Shown here: one piece after another, positions 10,635-23,876 of the stretch
Numbering within the stretch: the first letter of the stretch is position 1
Layout of the letters: each line of letters begins with the position of its first letter
NCBI GenBank assembly: GCA_000328365.1
Contig: KB311097.1
Span: 15,116 to 79,115 of the forward strand
DNA from: Capitella teleta
Taxonomy: Eukaryota > Annelida > Polychaeta > Capitellidae
Length of the DNA stretch: 64,000 bases
Reading direction: 5' to 3'
Made by a program: the position numbers and the translations under genes
Notes under the pieces: model-generated
What the model saw: only the letters and a program-made list of their open reading frames with translations
Database searches by the model: none
Told to the model about the DNA's origin: nothing

Positions 10635-13600
10635 TGCCACCGCACGCTGATTGACTAATTTAATTTAATGAATATTCATGATTATAATTATACATAGATT
10701 GCATTGTACATTCACAATTGTGCATGTACAATCGCCCCGTTAGAAACGCCTTGATGAATTATTGATACATACCCTCACTTTGATATTGCAATACGAAGTT
10801 TTCTTCACTAACCCGTTATTCGATCCATGAGAGGGAGGGGGGCTGTGAAGATCCCTCTAACAAGTGAGACAAGTGAGAATTCAAATATGACGACCAAACG
10901 ACCCCTGGTAAACTAAGTAGGGCAAAATTGATAAATATAGGCTCTTGAATTTCAATGCTGGATCTCATGGATACCATAATCAAAGCTCTTATACTAGAAT
11001 CCTCGCCATGCATTGTATGCATGACCTAGATTGCCAAATGCCTGGATGACCGAAGATGCAGATGTCTTCATAAAACAAAGGCGATAAAGAATGAAATGAT
11101 TATGGTACACAAGAGTGTTGCAGATGTTGCATGCAAAATGCATTGCGAGGTCCTGAGGCGTGAGCCGCGGATTTTGGGTGTTGCCCTTCCATAACAGAAC
11201 ACATGTTGTTGCATAACACTGATCTTTGTGGGCTATGATATTAGCGTGTCTCTCCCCATCTGCACCTTCGAGCGAAAACTGTGCCGGAGGACGTGAACTC
11301 AGTGAGATCAGTTTCCTGTTCCGTTGTCGTCGAGGCTTTAGGTCCTTGTGTTGACTTTTGTATTTTTCGCCGCTTCCATAGACGGAGAAAGGCGAGGATC
11401 AAAGGGATTCGCGCGGCATCCAGGGCAGCAAGCAGCGTCTCGTTATTCCGGATGACTGAGCCATGTACTTCCTCATAACATGCAAAGCATAGCGCATGCG
11501 TAGTAAAATGTGACCTGTAAGATTAAACCTGTAGTGCAGGATGCTATAGTACGCAAAATGCTGGGCATGTTATATTGATCATTGAGCGTCAGTCGACCTG
11601 TGGGACATTGGCTAAATTGTATCCAACCCTTGATCGTTTTTCCTATTGACCAATATCACGACAACTTTGACTGTCTTATATCAGTGACACAATCAAGATT
11701 GTACATTAAAAAGTTCACGTAATGCATGAATAAGAACGATTCATGACACAGCCTGTGATATAATTACGCAAAGCAAAGCCCATAGTGTCTCTAAATTGTC
11801 TTCTGACATGTAATATAGGGCTCCCATTTTCCCCTAAGGCTAAGACTGCACCCTCCCATGTGCCATCACTCATATCCTGCGAAGCAACAATGACTGAGTA
11901 ATTATGCGACTATCAGCAGAGGAATTGAGTCGAAGAAAATTATCTTTGGTTGTCAAGAATTGTTGATGAATTACTGAGATTTAAGCCTTGTTCGTAGAAG
12001 CATGAAATGATAACAGGTAGATTTCACTTCATCAGTTTAATCATTTAATCACGCCAAATATTTCGCTACGTAATAATTAGTGGGGTATTATTTAAGTCTT
12101 CGTGCATATGCAGCTCTTTCATCAACTGAGACAAAGTTTCGAAAAAGGAAAATTTAGTCTGCATTCGTATATACTAATGATAATGTGTTGAAAACCCTTA
12201 CGAATACATCTTTGGATTTCAAACATACAGCTCAGCCTACGTGGCCGGGGGCAACGTCTGGCTGAGGTCAATAGTGGCTCTTAGAGCGGACCATTTTAAT
12301 CGGGGCTTGGCCTTCACTCTGATCTATTATTCACCGGTGGTTGCTCTTTCGGACCATTTCGATCTCAGGTACTGCCAATCAAACCGGGTATAGTTTATTC
12401 TGTTACCCAACTTTAATGTAGTTAGCGTGGTTCAATAGCTGCTCATGGCTCTTTGGGTTTGATAAAAACAGTATGTGTCCTCTATCCGATGCATGTATAA
12501 TGACTTGCCACCTTCCAATTATTGATTACATAATTATACTTTACAGACTTATGCATTAAATAATTATGTCGAAGCCAGAATGCCATTAAATATTAGTATA
12601 TCCAATATGGTGTGAGGGAAATTTGTCAGAATTCCATATCGAAATGAGTTTTTCCATAGGAACCAAAGCTAGAGCTCACTCTCTGCACATTTCAAAGGTG
12701 GTCTGGTGTCGAATACAGAAGGTCACCAAACAGTGCACCTCTACATGGACTCAACACAAGCGCAAGCAAGTTGAGATCGAGGTTAATCCATATTTGGCGA
12801 CCCTGTTCACTACCCAACCCTGTAACTAGACTGATCTCTTCCTGTCTGCATTTTTTTTTTTGCACCCCGGCTCCAGGTATGCTGAGACAAATAGGAAAGT
12901 GCAACGACATGGCAGTGCTCTAATAAAAAGACAAACTGTTTCACAGGTGTTGCGATTCCTGAGCAGCCAGAACAGTCACAGTGAGTTTCGGCTTAGTTCA
13001 ATCCTGTGTGCGCTGCAGCCTTCCTGAGCTGCTTCATTATTGTCAGCTAGTTCTTTGTACAACTGCATATCCAACGATCTTAAATCTGAATTATATTATT
13101 GTTTTCCTTAGTTTCAATTTGCTACGTTTGCCAAGTACAATTTCGACATACATTCCCACGCAGTCTTCAGCTAATTTGATAACAATGCAAAGAAATGTGA
13201 TGAACTTTTATGAAGTTGTGAATGCGACGCAATTTACGTGTTGCTGGGGAGAATAATTATTAGCGCTGAGCTAATCATTTGATAATTAAAATCCGAACAC
13301 AGTTGTGAGAAGATTGTTTGCTGTCAAATATGCGAATATAGTTCATCATTTATCATTTCTTGATATTTGAGCATCTGAAACCAAACATGAATGAATTGAA
13401 ACGTTTCATGTGAGTAACCTCTTTCCTAGATGGTCATAGAGACAGTCTAATGGGTCACTTTATCTTGGGCTCGAATGACCAGCACACGAGATGATACAAG
13501 GCATTTATATCTTGCAGCCCAAATTGACAGGATGATTGGCCTCAAAAAGAAGACTCAGACCAGGAAATGCTGCATCCACCCACGGAAATACGCCGCACAA

Positions 13601-13837
13601 AGAAGAGCTAATTTGCAAAAATCCCTAGCAGCATGAACCCTTCATTGTGAGCTATTTTATCTCCCGGAACGGCCAAGCCAAGTTCAACCGTTGCAATAAT
13701 TCGTTGATGATTGTTTTGGTTTTTACTATCCGAACATACTACATAGAGCACATTATGCACTTACCTGGTCGCCTATAATTCCCCACAATGACCAGCTTTC
13801 ATAAGCCACAGATTCGTGCCACCATAAAAGCAATGGC
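10635..13837. other. Non-coding stretch, nothing recognised
   Basis: Only short, motif-free frames are present. A small palindrome (TGTACA either side of CAATTG) occurs near 10708-10731. Confidence 0.5.
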
Positions 13838-14062
13838 TCGTGGATGGTTGGCCATTGATGTCCTGTTAATAACGCAAGACTGACTTCCAAGCGTCGTTAC
13901 AACATCGTCGAGAGCCACGCTTTGCGAGCATCAACAAATATGTTGAAGCTCAGAGAATTGTGTTTACGGAGACATGAAGATCCACGAGCGTCATTAAGCG
14001 CTCAAGTGTTTGGTCTTTGGCATCAAACACGTCGAAAACAACTCGTTATGAAGCATATATTG
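13838..14062 (+). repeat. Dispersed repeat E3, copy 1
   Basis: This aligns with 21849-22095 in the same orientation. Shared blocks include AGACTGACTTCCAA, ATCGTCGAGAGCCAC, GGAGACATGAAGAT and ACTCGTTATGAA. In one frame both copies give similar peptides (NIVESHA versus KIIESHT, then RHED), which hints at a transposon coding origin. I do not recognise the family. Confidence 0.6.
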
Positions 14063-15399
14063 ATATCATGGGACTCTTCATCAACGATGTATGAACAGCG
14101 ACCCTCCTTGTTATGTGCTTTTCTACATGTTTAATCGGAAGAACCAACTCTGCTACCAAACGCGGCATACGTGGATGATAAAAAAAGTAATACCCAGGGA
14201 GAAAAATGATAATCAAAATAAAGTAAAGCGAGGACACACAACCGAGAATTGCGGATTTTAATCATGAGTTGGTGACATTTTTCTTGCTACGACGATGGGA
14301 GGATACATTGCAACGCATATTATAATCAAGTGTAGAAATGGAAGTAATTGGGAATGTGGGTGTCAGCATTTCATTAATTTAATGGTACAGCGATATTTTG
14401 AGGCCCCATTACATACTACTTACAACACATCGGGATGGTAGTGACCATTAGCCATATACAGTTCATGGAATATTGTGATATGTGAACTTAACGATGATAA
14501 GCAGCAGTTGAGTGCTTCAATAATTAATCAATCATGAAATCACGAAAAGATGAGTTTAAACTCAATGGATGGTCCCTATTGATAACAACCAAGAACAGTC
14601 TGAATATGCATACCAATCATTGGTATTGTTAGTCTGCAAAGAAAGCTATCTTTGTTTGCACGTAGGTGAAAGCAGAGCAGCAGAAGGAAAGTTAAATTGC
14701 ATTAGGGAGGACCCTGGTCGCTGATCCTGAGCTTCAATTCTGCTCAGTCTCTCACTCGATATTCGAAATCCGATTACTGAAATTGAACCTATTATCGAAT
14801 GGACTATTCAATTCAGAAGAAAAGGAGCCGTTCTCAGATAGATGTGAAAAGGAAGAAAAATCTAGATAATGTCGCGAATCTAGTCGGTAGTAATACTATC
14901 ATCGGTCAGATTTGATCTCATAATTATAAGTGTGAACTAAATCCCCCCCCCCTGTGTTTCATCCCTTTATTTGTTGCTCTTCCGTTATTTTAACCAAATA
15001 GTGTTCATTATCGGGTGATTCCAATTTGAGACGTCAGAGTCAAAAAAAAAAAAAAAAAAAAAATAAAAAATACCCAATTGAAAATGTTATGAAATGCACC
15101 ATTTTTGATATTCCAGGAATGATGGAGTGATGTGAAATAGTTTTTCCATCAGACCATCATGCTCTCCACCTTCAAGCAAACTTTCTTGAGAAACCATAGC
15201 GCGTTCAGCTATTTCCACGAACACAGAAAGAGGTTTGAGGAGGCAGGGACACTTCTCATGATCCTAATCGAAGATGTTCCCTCTCTGCACTAAACTGAAG
15301 AGGCAGACATTAAATCACGTCAACAAAAGCATCATGCCCATCGGGCGTTGTTACGTCATTGCAGAATTGCATTTCAATTACACAGAATTGTATGACCTG
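14063..15399. other. Non-coding stretch, nothing recognised
   Basis: Contains a C-run near 14943 and a poly(A) run from 15042 to about 15063. No gene or further repeat was identified. Confidence 0.5.
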
Positions 15400-15535
15400 A
15401 GTTATCACGAGACGATCACGTGATGCCAGTCCCCTCACGACCCGAGGCCATTTCGCTCAATTAAACCGATTCTGAGAGCAGGAGCAGCGTAGAATAAAAG
15501 ACCTGATAATGAATTCTTCTCCGATAGTAACACCT
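15400..15535 (+). repeat. Dispersed repeat E4, copy 1
   Basis: Similar to 23753-23876 in the same orientation. Shared blocks are TCACGACCC followed by AGGCCA, a TTCGCT segment, GAATAAA and CTCCGATAGTAACACC. Divergence is substantial. A minus-strand open frame of 106 residues covers this copy but is not conserved as protein in the other. Confidence 0.55.
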
Positions 15536-16420
15536 CGAAGCGTTCGCTTAACAATGCTGATATGATAGTCATTGGTTCGTTTATTTCTAACGGTTTGTGT
15601 ATACCCATAGTGATATTGAGGAAGTCTCTAAATGGAATGAAATGATTCATGCTGCTGGGTATAATGCGAATTAAACACGCAATCATTTTCAGGTGAAACA
15701 AGTAATCAATGTCCCGGAATAACAGTCTCTGTGGACCTACTTCATGATTCCACATGAGACAGCAGAATGATTATTGTGTTGGAAGGATTAGTTTATAACT
15801 AATGCACATTTTTGTTAATGTGATTTGGTAATTTTGTGTCTACAAAGTGGTTCGGTTGAGACAGAATACATTAATGCACCGAAACACAAAAATGTGCAGC
15901 AAACGCGAATCAACATTATGATCTTCTGATGGCGTAGTAATCAAGCGGCTATTGTTCAGCAATTCTGATTGATGTCTTCATCTGATGGCTTGGAATTCGC
16001 GTCTGTTCCTGTGTTCCTATCTACTTGACTTCAACCTAGAAGGAAATATGTTCTTAATTTGACCTCTGGATAAAATTCAAAGCATCAAACCAGTCTTCAG
16101 AGTTATGACAAACACGAGTGACGTTCCATTCCAAGGGCTCTTTGCCTATGAATATATGCCACAAAGACGCCTCCAATTTTGTGCTGCAACAATCAATGTT
16201 TACTCTGAAATCACTTTCCCATTGCACTTGAAAGGTTTTTCTGGGGTAATCTCCCAAAACAGGACTTCTATTGTCATTATTCTATTTTCTACTTGTGTAC
16301 TTAGTGTAACCTCACCCACGCAGGATAAAACGTTCAAATGTCTTATCAATATGTTTGTTCCGGATTTGGATCGAGGCAGGAGATGAGTGGATGACATGCT
16401 ATCTTCCTGAAATCTCGTCA
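15536..16420. other. Non-coding stretch, nothing recognised
   Basis: Overlapping short frames on both strands near 16054-16445 show no domain signal. No repeat was identified. Confidence 0.45.
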
Positions 16421-16622
16421 CCCCGTGACCCGAGATTATATACATAATTATATCTATTCATCGATTTGTAGGATACAACAACAATAAAGATGAAAAGAAA
16501 TAATAAATTAATAATACTATGTATATAGTGCCAACAACTGGAAACCTATACCACGTGACCACCCTGCACTATGCTGTTTCTGATAAGTTTCTTCTATTTA
16601 TAGGATAAAACAACAATAATGA
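16421..16622. repeat. Imperfect tandem duplication, about 128-bp unit
   Basis: The segment TAGGATACAACAACAATAA near 16470 recurs as TAGGATAAAACAACAATAA near 16600. Each is preceded by a CGTGACC-containing block and an A/T-rich linker. This suggests an old duplication of about 128 bp. Confidence 0.4.
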
Positions 16623-18597
16623 AAAAATGAGAGCAGTATTAATTAATTAACGAAGTGATTCCGTTTACAGCACAGCAGCTGTATACTGAGCGCTCGTACT
16701 TCATTTATAGCAGTGATTTCCGGAAACGGCCATCTTGCTCCAAACCTTACCGAATCAAGCGTACGTGCGGCTTGCCCTGGTGGTTTAATCAAAATCTCAT
16801 CTCATTAAACAGGTGAAATAATTGAAGGCAATTACAAAGAGGAAGGCAAAGCTTTGTAGGCGTTTCCCATGCTGCATCACCTAAGTATTTGTCACTTGAC
16901 CTCTATAATTTTTCATGTGTTAACTGTTGTGCTAATTTTACCAGCTCCAACCAACTAAAATAACCAAATCAACGAATTATCGAGTAAAAAATCACCAAGA
17001 GATTGATCATGCTTCAAACAGACGAATATTCACTAGGCAAATGCCGGACCATTTGCTGCGTTGTCAACAATACATGCTGTAGGTCATATCACCCGATAGG
17101 CCTACAGATAGGCCTACCTTCAAAATCAGAAACCCTCGCAGCTTTTTTCTTTTTTAAATGTGAGGTTTGGTGAAATTATAATTTCATTAAATCCAAATGC
17201 TAGTGTGTTTTATTATGCTTGATCGTCTCTGGTCGAGCAAACTGTTCATGCCTAACGTCAATTGAGCTTGGCGTCGATCCCCCGGAACCATTCTGCTGTC
17301 TGTATAGGTTTTACCATTAGAATACTGTATGAGCAGAGAAAATAGATATAAACCCAAGCATAATGAAAGCTTAGCACGGAGATGCAAAAATTACTTGGAA
17401 AAGGGGGCCAGACTGCAAAACACGACCCAAGACAACGGGCCATGACAGGATAACCAGGCTAATGTTTTGTTCGTCATTCGCCACAACTGTCAAATGTCAC
17501 CTTTCGACATCAGAGACAATTATTTTTATAAAAAGTGTGGTCACAAAACCACACAAAAGAAGGAATGTCAGAGAAAACGTGATCGAGTGAGCAGGAGTTT
17601 TAGAAGAGACGGCACCAGGTTTTCTTCTAGGATTCGCCATAATTGGTGATCCACTATTCAATTAACATATCCATTGTTATATTTTATGCAGGGAATGGAA
17701 ACCAATATTTGAGATACATTTTCGTCGGCGTGGCCTGTTTTCCCTTGAATTGTTACCTCCTGTATTTACAGAGTATCTACTCCATGTTAAAAGTAAAACT
17801 GTAAAACTTGCTCAAATGTATCAATTATTCCAAATCATAAGTACCTGGTATGGATTGACTGTGTTATTCTGTGCCCATTCATGCAAAGAAATCAAGTAAA
17901 AAGTCCATTTTGCATGAGAGAGGAACATTTAAATGCGAGTGGTGAGTGATCGCAAAGAGAGCAAAATCAGATGAGCCCCTGAACAAGCATGAAGAAATAT
18001 TTTCTCTTGTATAACGCTTCAATAAAACTCCTGCTTTGTTTTGATTTTAGGAGATACACATTAGTGCTACTGTCATAGCAATAGCACTCTCAAACAAAAC
18101 AATTGTACGATCGCGTTTCCATATTTATGCGTTCAATGAAGCTTATCCGTAATCGGTTGTTTACCACCTGTTTGCTCACTCCGTATATATGTATGTGCTT
18201 TGATTGATTGGTACAGATTATGCAATACATTTACCAGTAACCACTAACCAGCAGATGAAACATTCCATCCTAAGTACGTTAATTCGCCTTAAATTACCAT
18301 AATTATACTGAATCTGAATAAAGAAAATACTACATGTATTACATCAACATTAACTTATCGATATTTCACACCTCGCTTTCAAATTGTGCTATCCATATAC
18401 ATATACTGGATTCTGAAGATTGGAGTGGTGCGTCTCAAAGCTAGTTGAATGCATTCACCATTACAGAATAACAAACAGAAGTCATTCCTTTTGCCAAGTT
18501 GTATTGAAAAGGTTAAGAAGCTATTTATTGGCGGAAAAGATGGAAAAATTACCGTAAACAGGTTGATGTATACATAGGTGGGGAAAATAAACCCTTT
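16623..18597. other. Non-coding stretch, nothing recognised
   Basis: No gene is recognised. The short repeat at 18391-18432, related to 7526-7566, lies in this stretch. Confidence 0.5.
18391..18432 (+). repeat. Short dispersed repeat, copy 2 (with 7526)
   Basis: Carries ACTGGATTCTGAAGATTGGA followed by GTGGTGCG, close to the sequence at 7526-7566. Confidence 0.45.
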
Positions 18598-18719
18598 TAA
18601 GTTAATCTACATGTGAAAATGAACGGAGAAAAAGCTCCAATTATGGTGTGTTAGCTTCAGCTGATAACTATAGTGAGTGAGGTCGCTCTGGTTTAAGAGT
18701 TGCCGAGCTTAACAAAGGG
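18598..18719 (+). repeat. Dispersed repeat E2, copy 2
   Basis: Direct-orientation partner of 9811-9930. The first 60 bp are nearly identical and the second half is more diverged. The end near GCCGAGCTTAACAAAGGG matches the end of copy 1. Confidence 0.7.
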
Positions 18720-21700
18720 GCATAAAGTTAGCATAAAGTTGTTTTCCTCGTGAAAATGATATTTCACTTGCCACCTGTTTCATGCTGACTCTTTATCCCA
18801 CGAATGGACGGAGGTGGGAGGAAGTGAATAATGCATGAACAATGTAAACAGGTAATACAAAGGGAACACGGGAGCGTAGGAGGAGAAATCGAATGACACG
18901 AAATGCATGCAAACACACAACGATGAATGGAGAAGAAAAAAGATGAGAATGAAACACGTTCAGATTTGATGAGAAAGCATGCTTCAGTGTTATGAATCCC
19001 CGTGATTATACCTTGATTTATATTATATTTTTTTGCACTTTCTGCTAGTCATAGTCACGTACCACCTGACGCCAAACACAGCTAGTTTTTGTTGTTGGCT
19101 ATTAAGGTTTTAGAAATAGACCTGCAATGTGCTTGGTTGAATTGACACTCAGTTATTATAAATTGTGATTTAGGGGTGATTGGAATCACATGAAATAATT
19201 AATATAAAATGCACATGGAAATAAGATAGACACGACTATTTGTTGTGCATTACTTAATAATGAAACAAGATGTGTTTGCTCCGTCTTAATAAATGCATTG
19301 CCTGAGAATTTGGGGTAGTAAAGTGTTAGCAATGTTGATGATCATCAAATTGATATATAATGCCTTTAACAAGAAATAGATTATTCGAATATCAGAATCG
19401 TGAGCTTTCAAACGGTGTGGACTTGTGTGATCCACAGGCCAGCGGGCGCTTTATCACATTTCTAAGACGAAAGATGAGGAAGACCCCCCCCCTCCATAAC
19501 ATATAACCCCACATCATATAAAACAGCCAAATAAAGCAACACAAATAGGAAACGAAACAGTGAAAGAGGCATGGGGGCTTTCGGAACAATTAAGATATTT
19601 TATCTGGCATTACCGGTTGTACTGCTGTCCGTGAGAAAACCCTTTATAATTAATATAATTATAGCAATGCACTGAAGTAGGAGGTGAGATAGCAGGTATG
19701 ATCCCATATACTATCTACACGTAGATTGCATCTGGGACCCAATTAAAAACTGTCTTCATTTCCTATATTTAGAATCTCAACTGAACGGGAAAAAATGTTC
19801 CGTCTCCGAGACACAGGGTGTAATGTAATCCTTTGAAGGAATGTTGAGTTGTTTGATTGTGCCAGGGATGTCGTTGCCATAAACTAAATTAACGGCTTTA
19901 TAGGGTCATATGAGAGAGATCCCGATGGTCTAGTTGCGTGCGTTGAGCGATATCTTGCAGAGATGGATGTGTGCGGACATGCACTTCATTCTCATGCTCT
20001 TATGCTGTCTTTTGTGCTCGACGTGCTGTGACAGGTTTGCTCTTATTGCTTTTTAAAATAGGTGATGGAAATAAATTAATTCGCTTCAAATATTGTGAAC
20101 AGTAAAAATACACAATAGCAAACTAATATCGGGCATCTATATTGTATACATTTCTTGAGAAGCAACTAATTAACCACATCAGAGGCTTTTACATCACATT
20201 CATTGACGGGTCATTCTGAGTCCTATGCACTAGTGTAACTTCGCCGACGCCGACGTCTATCATTCAAATTACACCTTGGAATTTTAATCCATTTTGAGTG
20301 AGGACGTAAGATATGCGGGTCTGGTGAGAAGGGAATTCGGTATTCACTGAGAGGGTGATCCAAAGTGACATAAAAGAAACACAGCATGGCACCATGCGAT
20401 ATTCATGGCAGCCATTTAACAAAATTGACTCTTATGATGAATGACTGCAGTTCCTAATAATAAGGAAGTTATTGCGCCAAACAAAAGACGTTCCGCTCGA
20501 GATGATCTAGTGCATTGACCCCAAAAAGACAAGCACCGGTGTGATTACAGCCCTCGACAGTTGAAGCAGCGATTCCAGCCTCGTTGAGGTTTTCGCTGGT
20601 GAGTAATGGTTGCTGCACCGTTCTGCTTTTGGTCGCTTCAGACCACGTGACGTGCATTGTGTGGCACAAGTAATCGGCCATCACGTGGTCTTTGCACAGC
20701 ACCACATGCGATTGCATCGTATTCTATGCGACGCTTTTCAAATTTCTGTCAAGCAAGCGATTCAGAGCAGCTGAGATATGACCCCAAATTGTCACTCGCT
20801 TATTCCGCTTCCCTGTCCTCACCCCTGCTAATGTCATCTATTGCAAGGACAATTACCCAAAACATGCCAAACTCACATTAACGAACATTGCAATGCAGAT
20901 ATCCACCAAAACAAACACTCATCTGGCGCGTGAAAACCCACAAAAACAATGACAGTGTTATGTGTAATGCCACAAATATCGAGGCACAAATGCTGATATT
21001 TAATATTGCAATATGCTCTGTTTCCTTTTGAGATTTACTCTGATGAAATTGACGAACTCAAGCAATCTCTAAAAGTATGTTTGCACGTGGCACGTGGGAA
21101 GGAAATCCTTTTGAAAATTCACGAAGAATGGAAGTGATTTCCAAAAAAGTCGTCAATATGACCGAATACATTATTCAATTCAAATGAACTCAGTGATGGC
21201 AAAGCAGAATCAACGAGGTTCCTCTAACTAATCATGTCATATACAACTAATCATTAGTATACAACAACACACGTCTTTCTGTTATGCCGATGGACAACAA
21301 GACGAAATCGCAGTGGACAGCGTATTGCATGTCACACAATTGCTTTCGCAACAACTATATAATCGGTCGTAACAGCTTGGCTCTTATTGCATCGCGTAAC
21401 TTTTACCCTGGCCCTAACTCTGATGCTAAAATTGCGGCATTGTTGCAGTGAATTGTGGGATTGACTGATATAGTATTACTATAAGTCTATTTGTCTTCGG
21501 TTTTCGAATATATCAATCAAAAATAAGAAATCCCTTTGGAGTTGATTGATCAGATGTGAGATGAATTTTCCTCTCATCTGAGATTCAGAACTGAATCCGA
21601 TTGAATCAGATTTGGCACTTGGCATTAGTTCTGAGTGACACACAATCAGCGGATACATTCAAAGACAGTCCCTTGCCACTTTTCCTCCTCCCTTATTCTC

Positions 21701-21848
21701 TCGCTGGCAACATTCCCCGATGCACAAAGTTCAATACTAATGCCCCTTCTGCCCATTCTGGTTTGTCAAAGGAGAAATACATCAAAATATATTTGCCCAA
21801 CATGAATCATAGAGCCACATGGTCGTGAACTTTAAATACTGTTGCTGA
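18720..21848. other. Non-coding stretch, nothing recognised
   Basis: Short frames only (the largest near 20469-20881 overlap on opposite strands). No domain, RNA gene or clear repeat was identified. Confidence 0.5.
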
Positions 21849-22095
21849 TAGGCCATTTGGGGCCTATTTATAACACCAGACTGGCTTCCAATTGTCATCA
21901 CAAGATCATCGAGAGCCACACATTTTTTATACAAACAATGATTTTAAAGCTTTGAAAATTGGGTTTTTAGAGACATGAAGATATTTGAGCTTCATTCAGC
22001 AGTTGGGGTTTTGTATTGGCAGATATAGAAGTTCACTAACAGAAGCCCACTCGTGATGAACAGGAATCCCAAACGGTTGTAAAGCCAGATATTGT
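21849..22095 (+). repeat. Dispersed repeat E3, copy 2
   Basis: Partner of 13838-14062. It keeps the blocks GACTGGCTTCCAA, ATCATCGAGAGCCACAC, AGAGACATGAAGAT and ACTCGTGATGAA. It is more disrupted than copy 1 in the shared reading frame. Confidence 0.6.
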
Positions 22096-22887
22096 GTACT
22101 GAGATAAATCCAAACTGAAATGGACAAATATAGGTTGAAGTTCAAGGGTCAGTGGCGGTTGCCCGTTACACAAATGACACAACGTGGGAAAGCTTTTAAA
22201 CAGGTCATTGAACAGTAAATAGAAGAATCAAAAGTTGAAAATACATTATAATTTACATAACTTTTGACATTATATAAAAGTTAATGGAACATTACATTAG
22301 CCTAGAGTATATGTCCGATCGATTTGATATAGGCTTCTTGAAAATACTATAGCTCAAAGTGATCTATTTTACTCTCAGTTTGGGCTAGATAAAGAACCGA
22401 ATGGCAGTGTGGAAACACCTGACTATCCACAACATTAGCCTGATCAAGTTTTCCAACATGAACAGTCAAAATATTTTTCGAGAATGTCTTTGTCTTCTGC
22501 AGAAAATTTCTGAAGGCAAGAACATTTCGACTCAAGCCATCGGATTAGACGAAAGAATGAGTCAAGAAAATTATAATTACAATCAGTTAAGCTAAAGTTG
22601 CAGAACCTCAAGAAAGTCAAGAGCAATAATACTCAATTTTTTAAATATATTTTATTATACGCGTTTTACACATTTGAGCGAGATTCGTTTCATAATGCAA
22701 AGCACTCTACTTTCAAATGGAAACCGGACAAAAAGAAATTGAACATTTCGATTAATAAGTTTATTAATTAAAAACATCGGCTGATAGAAATACTGATGTA
22801 GATGATTTGGGGGCCTCATTTTGGCCAGTGTGCATTGTGCAACATCCTGCAGCCTTTAGGCGTTCTCATGGGCAGAGTCACCAGCTG

Positions 22888-23117
22888 CTTTTTTTCCCTG
22901 GGGTGCGGACGGGTGGACGGTGGGGGCTCTCTCTTGTTATAGGACTAGACTCCCTTCATTTCTCCACAGGCGGTGCTTCCTTTTAGGGACATACTTTTAT
23001 GTCCAACAAGGTACAACATCACGCCGCGAAATCCGAACCCGGCGAGTTGCCTAACTGGCAATTAAACCTACGACTTCCTGCCTCGAGGTGAGCGCGCTAC
23101 CACCACACCACAATCCA
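22888..23117 (-). mobile_element. tRNA-derived SINE, family B
   Basis: Read on the minus strand from about 23117, it begins with a tRNA-like head. This has a box-A-like TGGTGTGGTGGTAGCGCG and, about 25 nt later, a box-B-like GTAGGTTTAATTGCC. An unrelated body of about 150 bp follows and ends in a short A-run (Ts at 22889-22895 on the plus strand). Size, internal promoter and tail fit a tRNA-derived SINE moved by a LINE. The box B lacks the GTTCGA core, so it is probably inactive or diverged. No second copy of this family was seen in the window. Confidence 0.65.
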
Positions 23118-23752
23118 TGTAATGTTGCTGGCAAACTATTTGGTCCTGATTTTTGGTGTGTTCTGGCGTCCGCATCATCAAAGGATATTTGTTGGTGGTC
23201 ATGGCCCGAGGATATTGCCTTCATTATATCGCACCGCTTGTATACCCTGGCGTGACTGACCTATGCTATAAAGCCTTTATCACAGTTTTATCAATAGTTG
23301 ATAGGGTGACGATCCCAAAGACTAAAGCCTTACTGTAACAACATTCAATGGGCGTTTATTAATTCCCATTTACAATGCATATTGTCATAACTTTAACTTT
23401 GAGCTTATCAAACTTTTTACTTTTTATGGTACTTATAAACCTTGATAGGGATTTTGCGCATCTGCAAAATATTGATCCTTGATATCTATATCCTTGATAT
23501 AGATTTGCGACGGTTCGAATTCCAATCAGACGAATATTTAGCGTTTCATTGGGGGAAACGTTTTGTATTTATAAATTTCATTTACTTAAAAAATACGATA
23601 AACTGTGAATTAAAAAGAACGCAGTTAAGTTCAGACAGCAATCAATCAGGACTTACCTAACTAGACTTGACCACCAGACATTATAAACTTGCCAATATTA
23701 ACTAATCGCGATACTCGTCAAATCGCTAGCATTTGGTGACACGAGGGGTTAT
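23118..23752. other. Non-coding stretch, nothing recognised
   Basis: Short frames at 23153 and 23442 have no recognisable content. A small TGATATCTATATCCTTGATA-type repeat sits near 23480. Confidence 0.45.
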
Positions 23753-23876
23753 CAGACTTATCACTCGATGATATCGCGATGTCAGTCTGTTCACGACCCA
23801 AGGCCAGTTCGCTTCATTTAACCAAGAGCCGTAAGAACGTGGAATAAAGGATGAACGCCGCTCCGATAGTAACACC
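23753..23876 (+). repeat. Dispersed repeat E4, copy 2
   Basis: Partner of 15400-15535. Shared blocks include TTCACGACCCAAGGCCAGTT and CTCCGATAGTAACACC. The class is unknown. Confidence 0.55.

Noticed and set aside
22888-23117. True tRNA gene
   Set aside because: Box B is degenerate, the acceptor stem does not close, and the sequence continues into a SINE-like body and tail.
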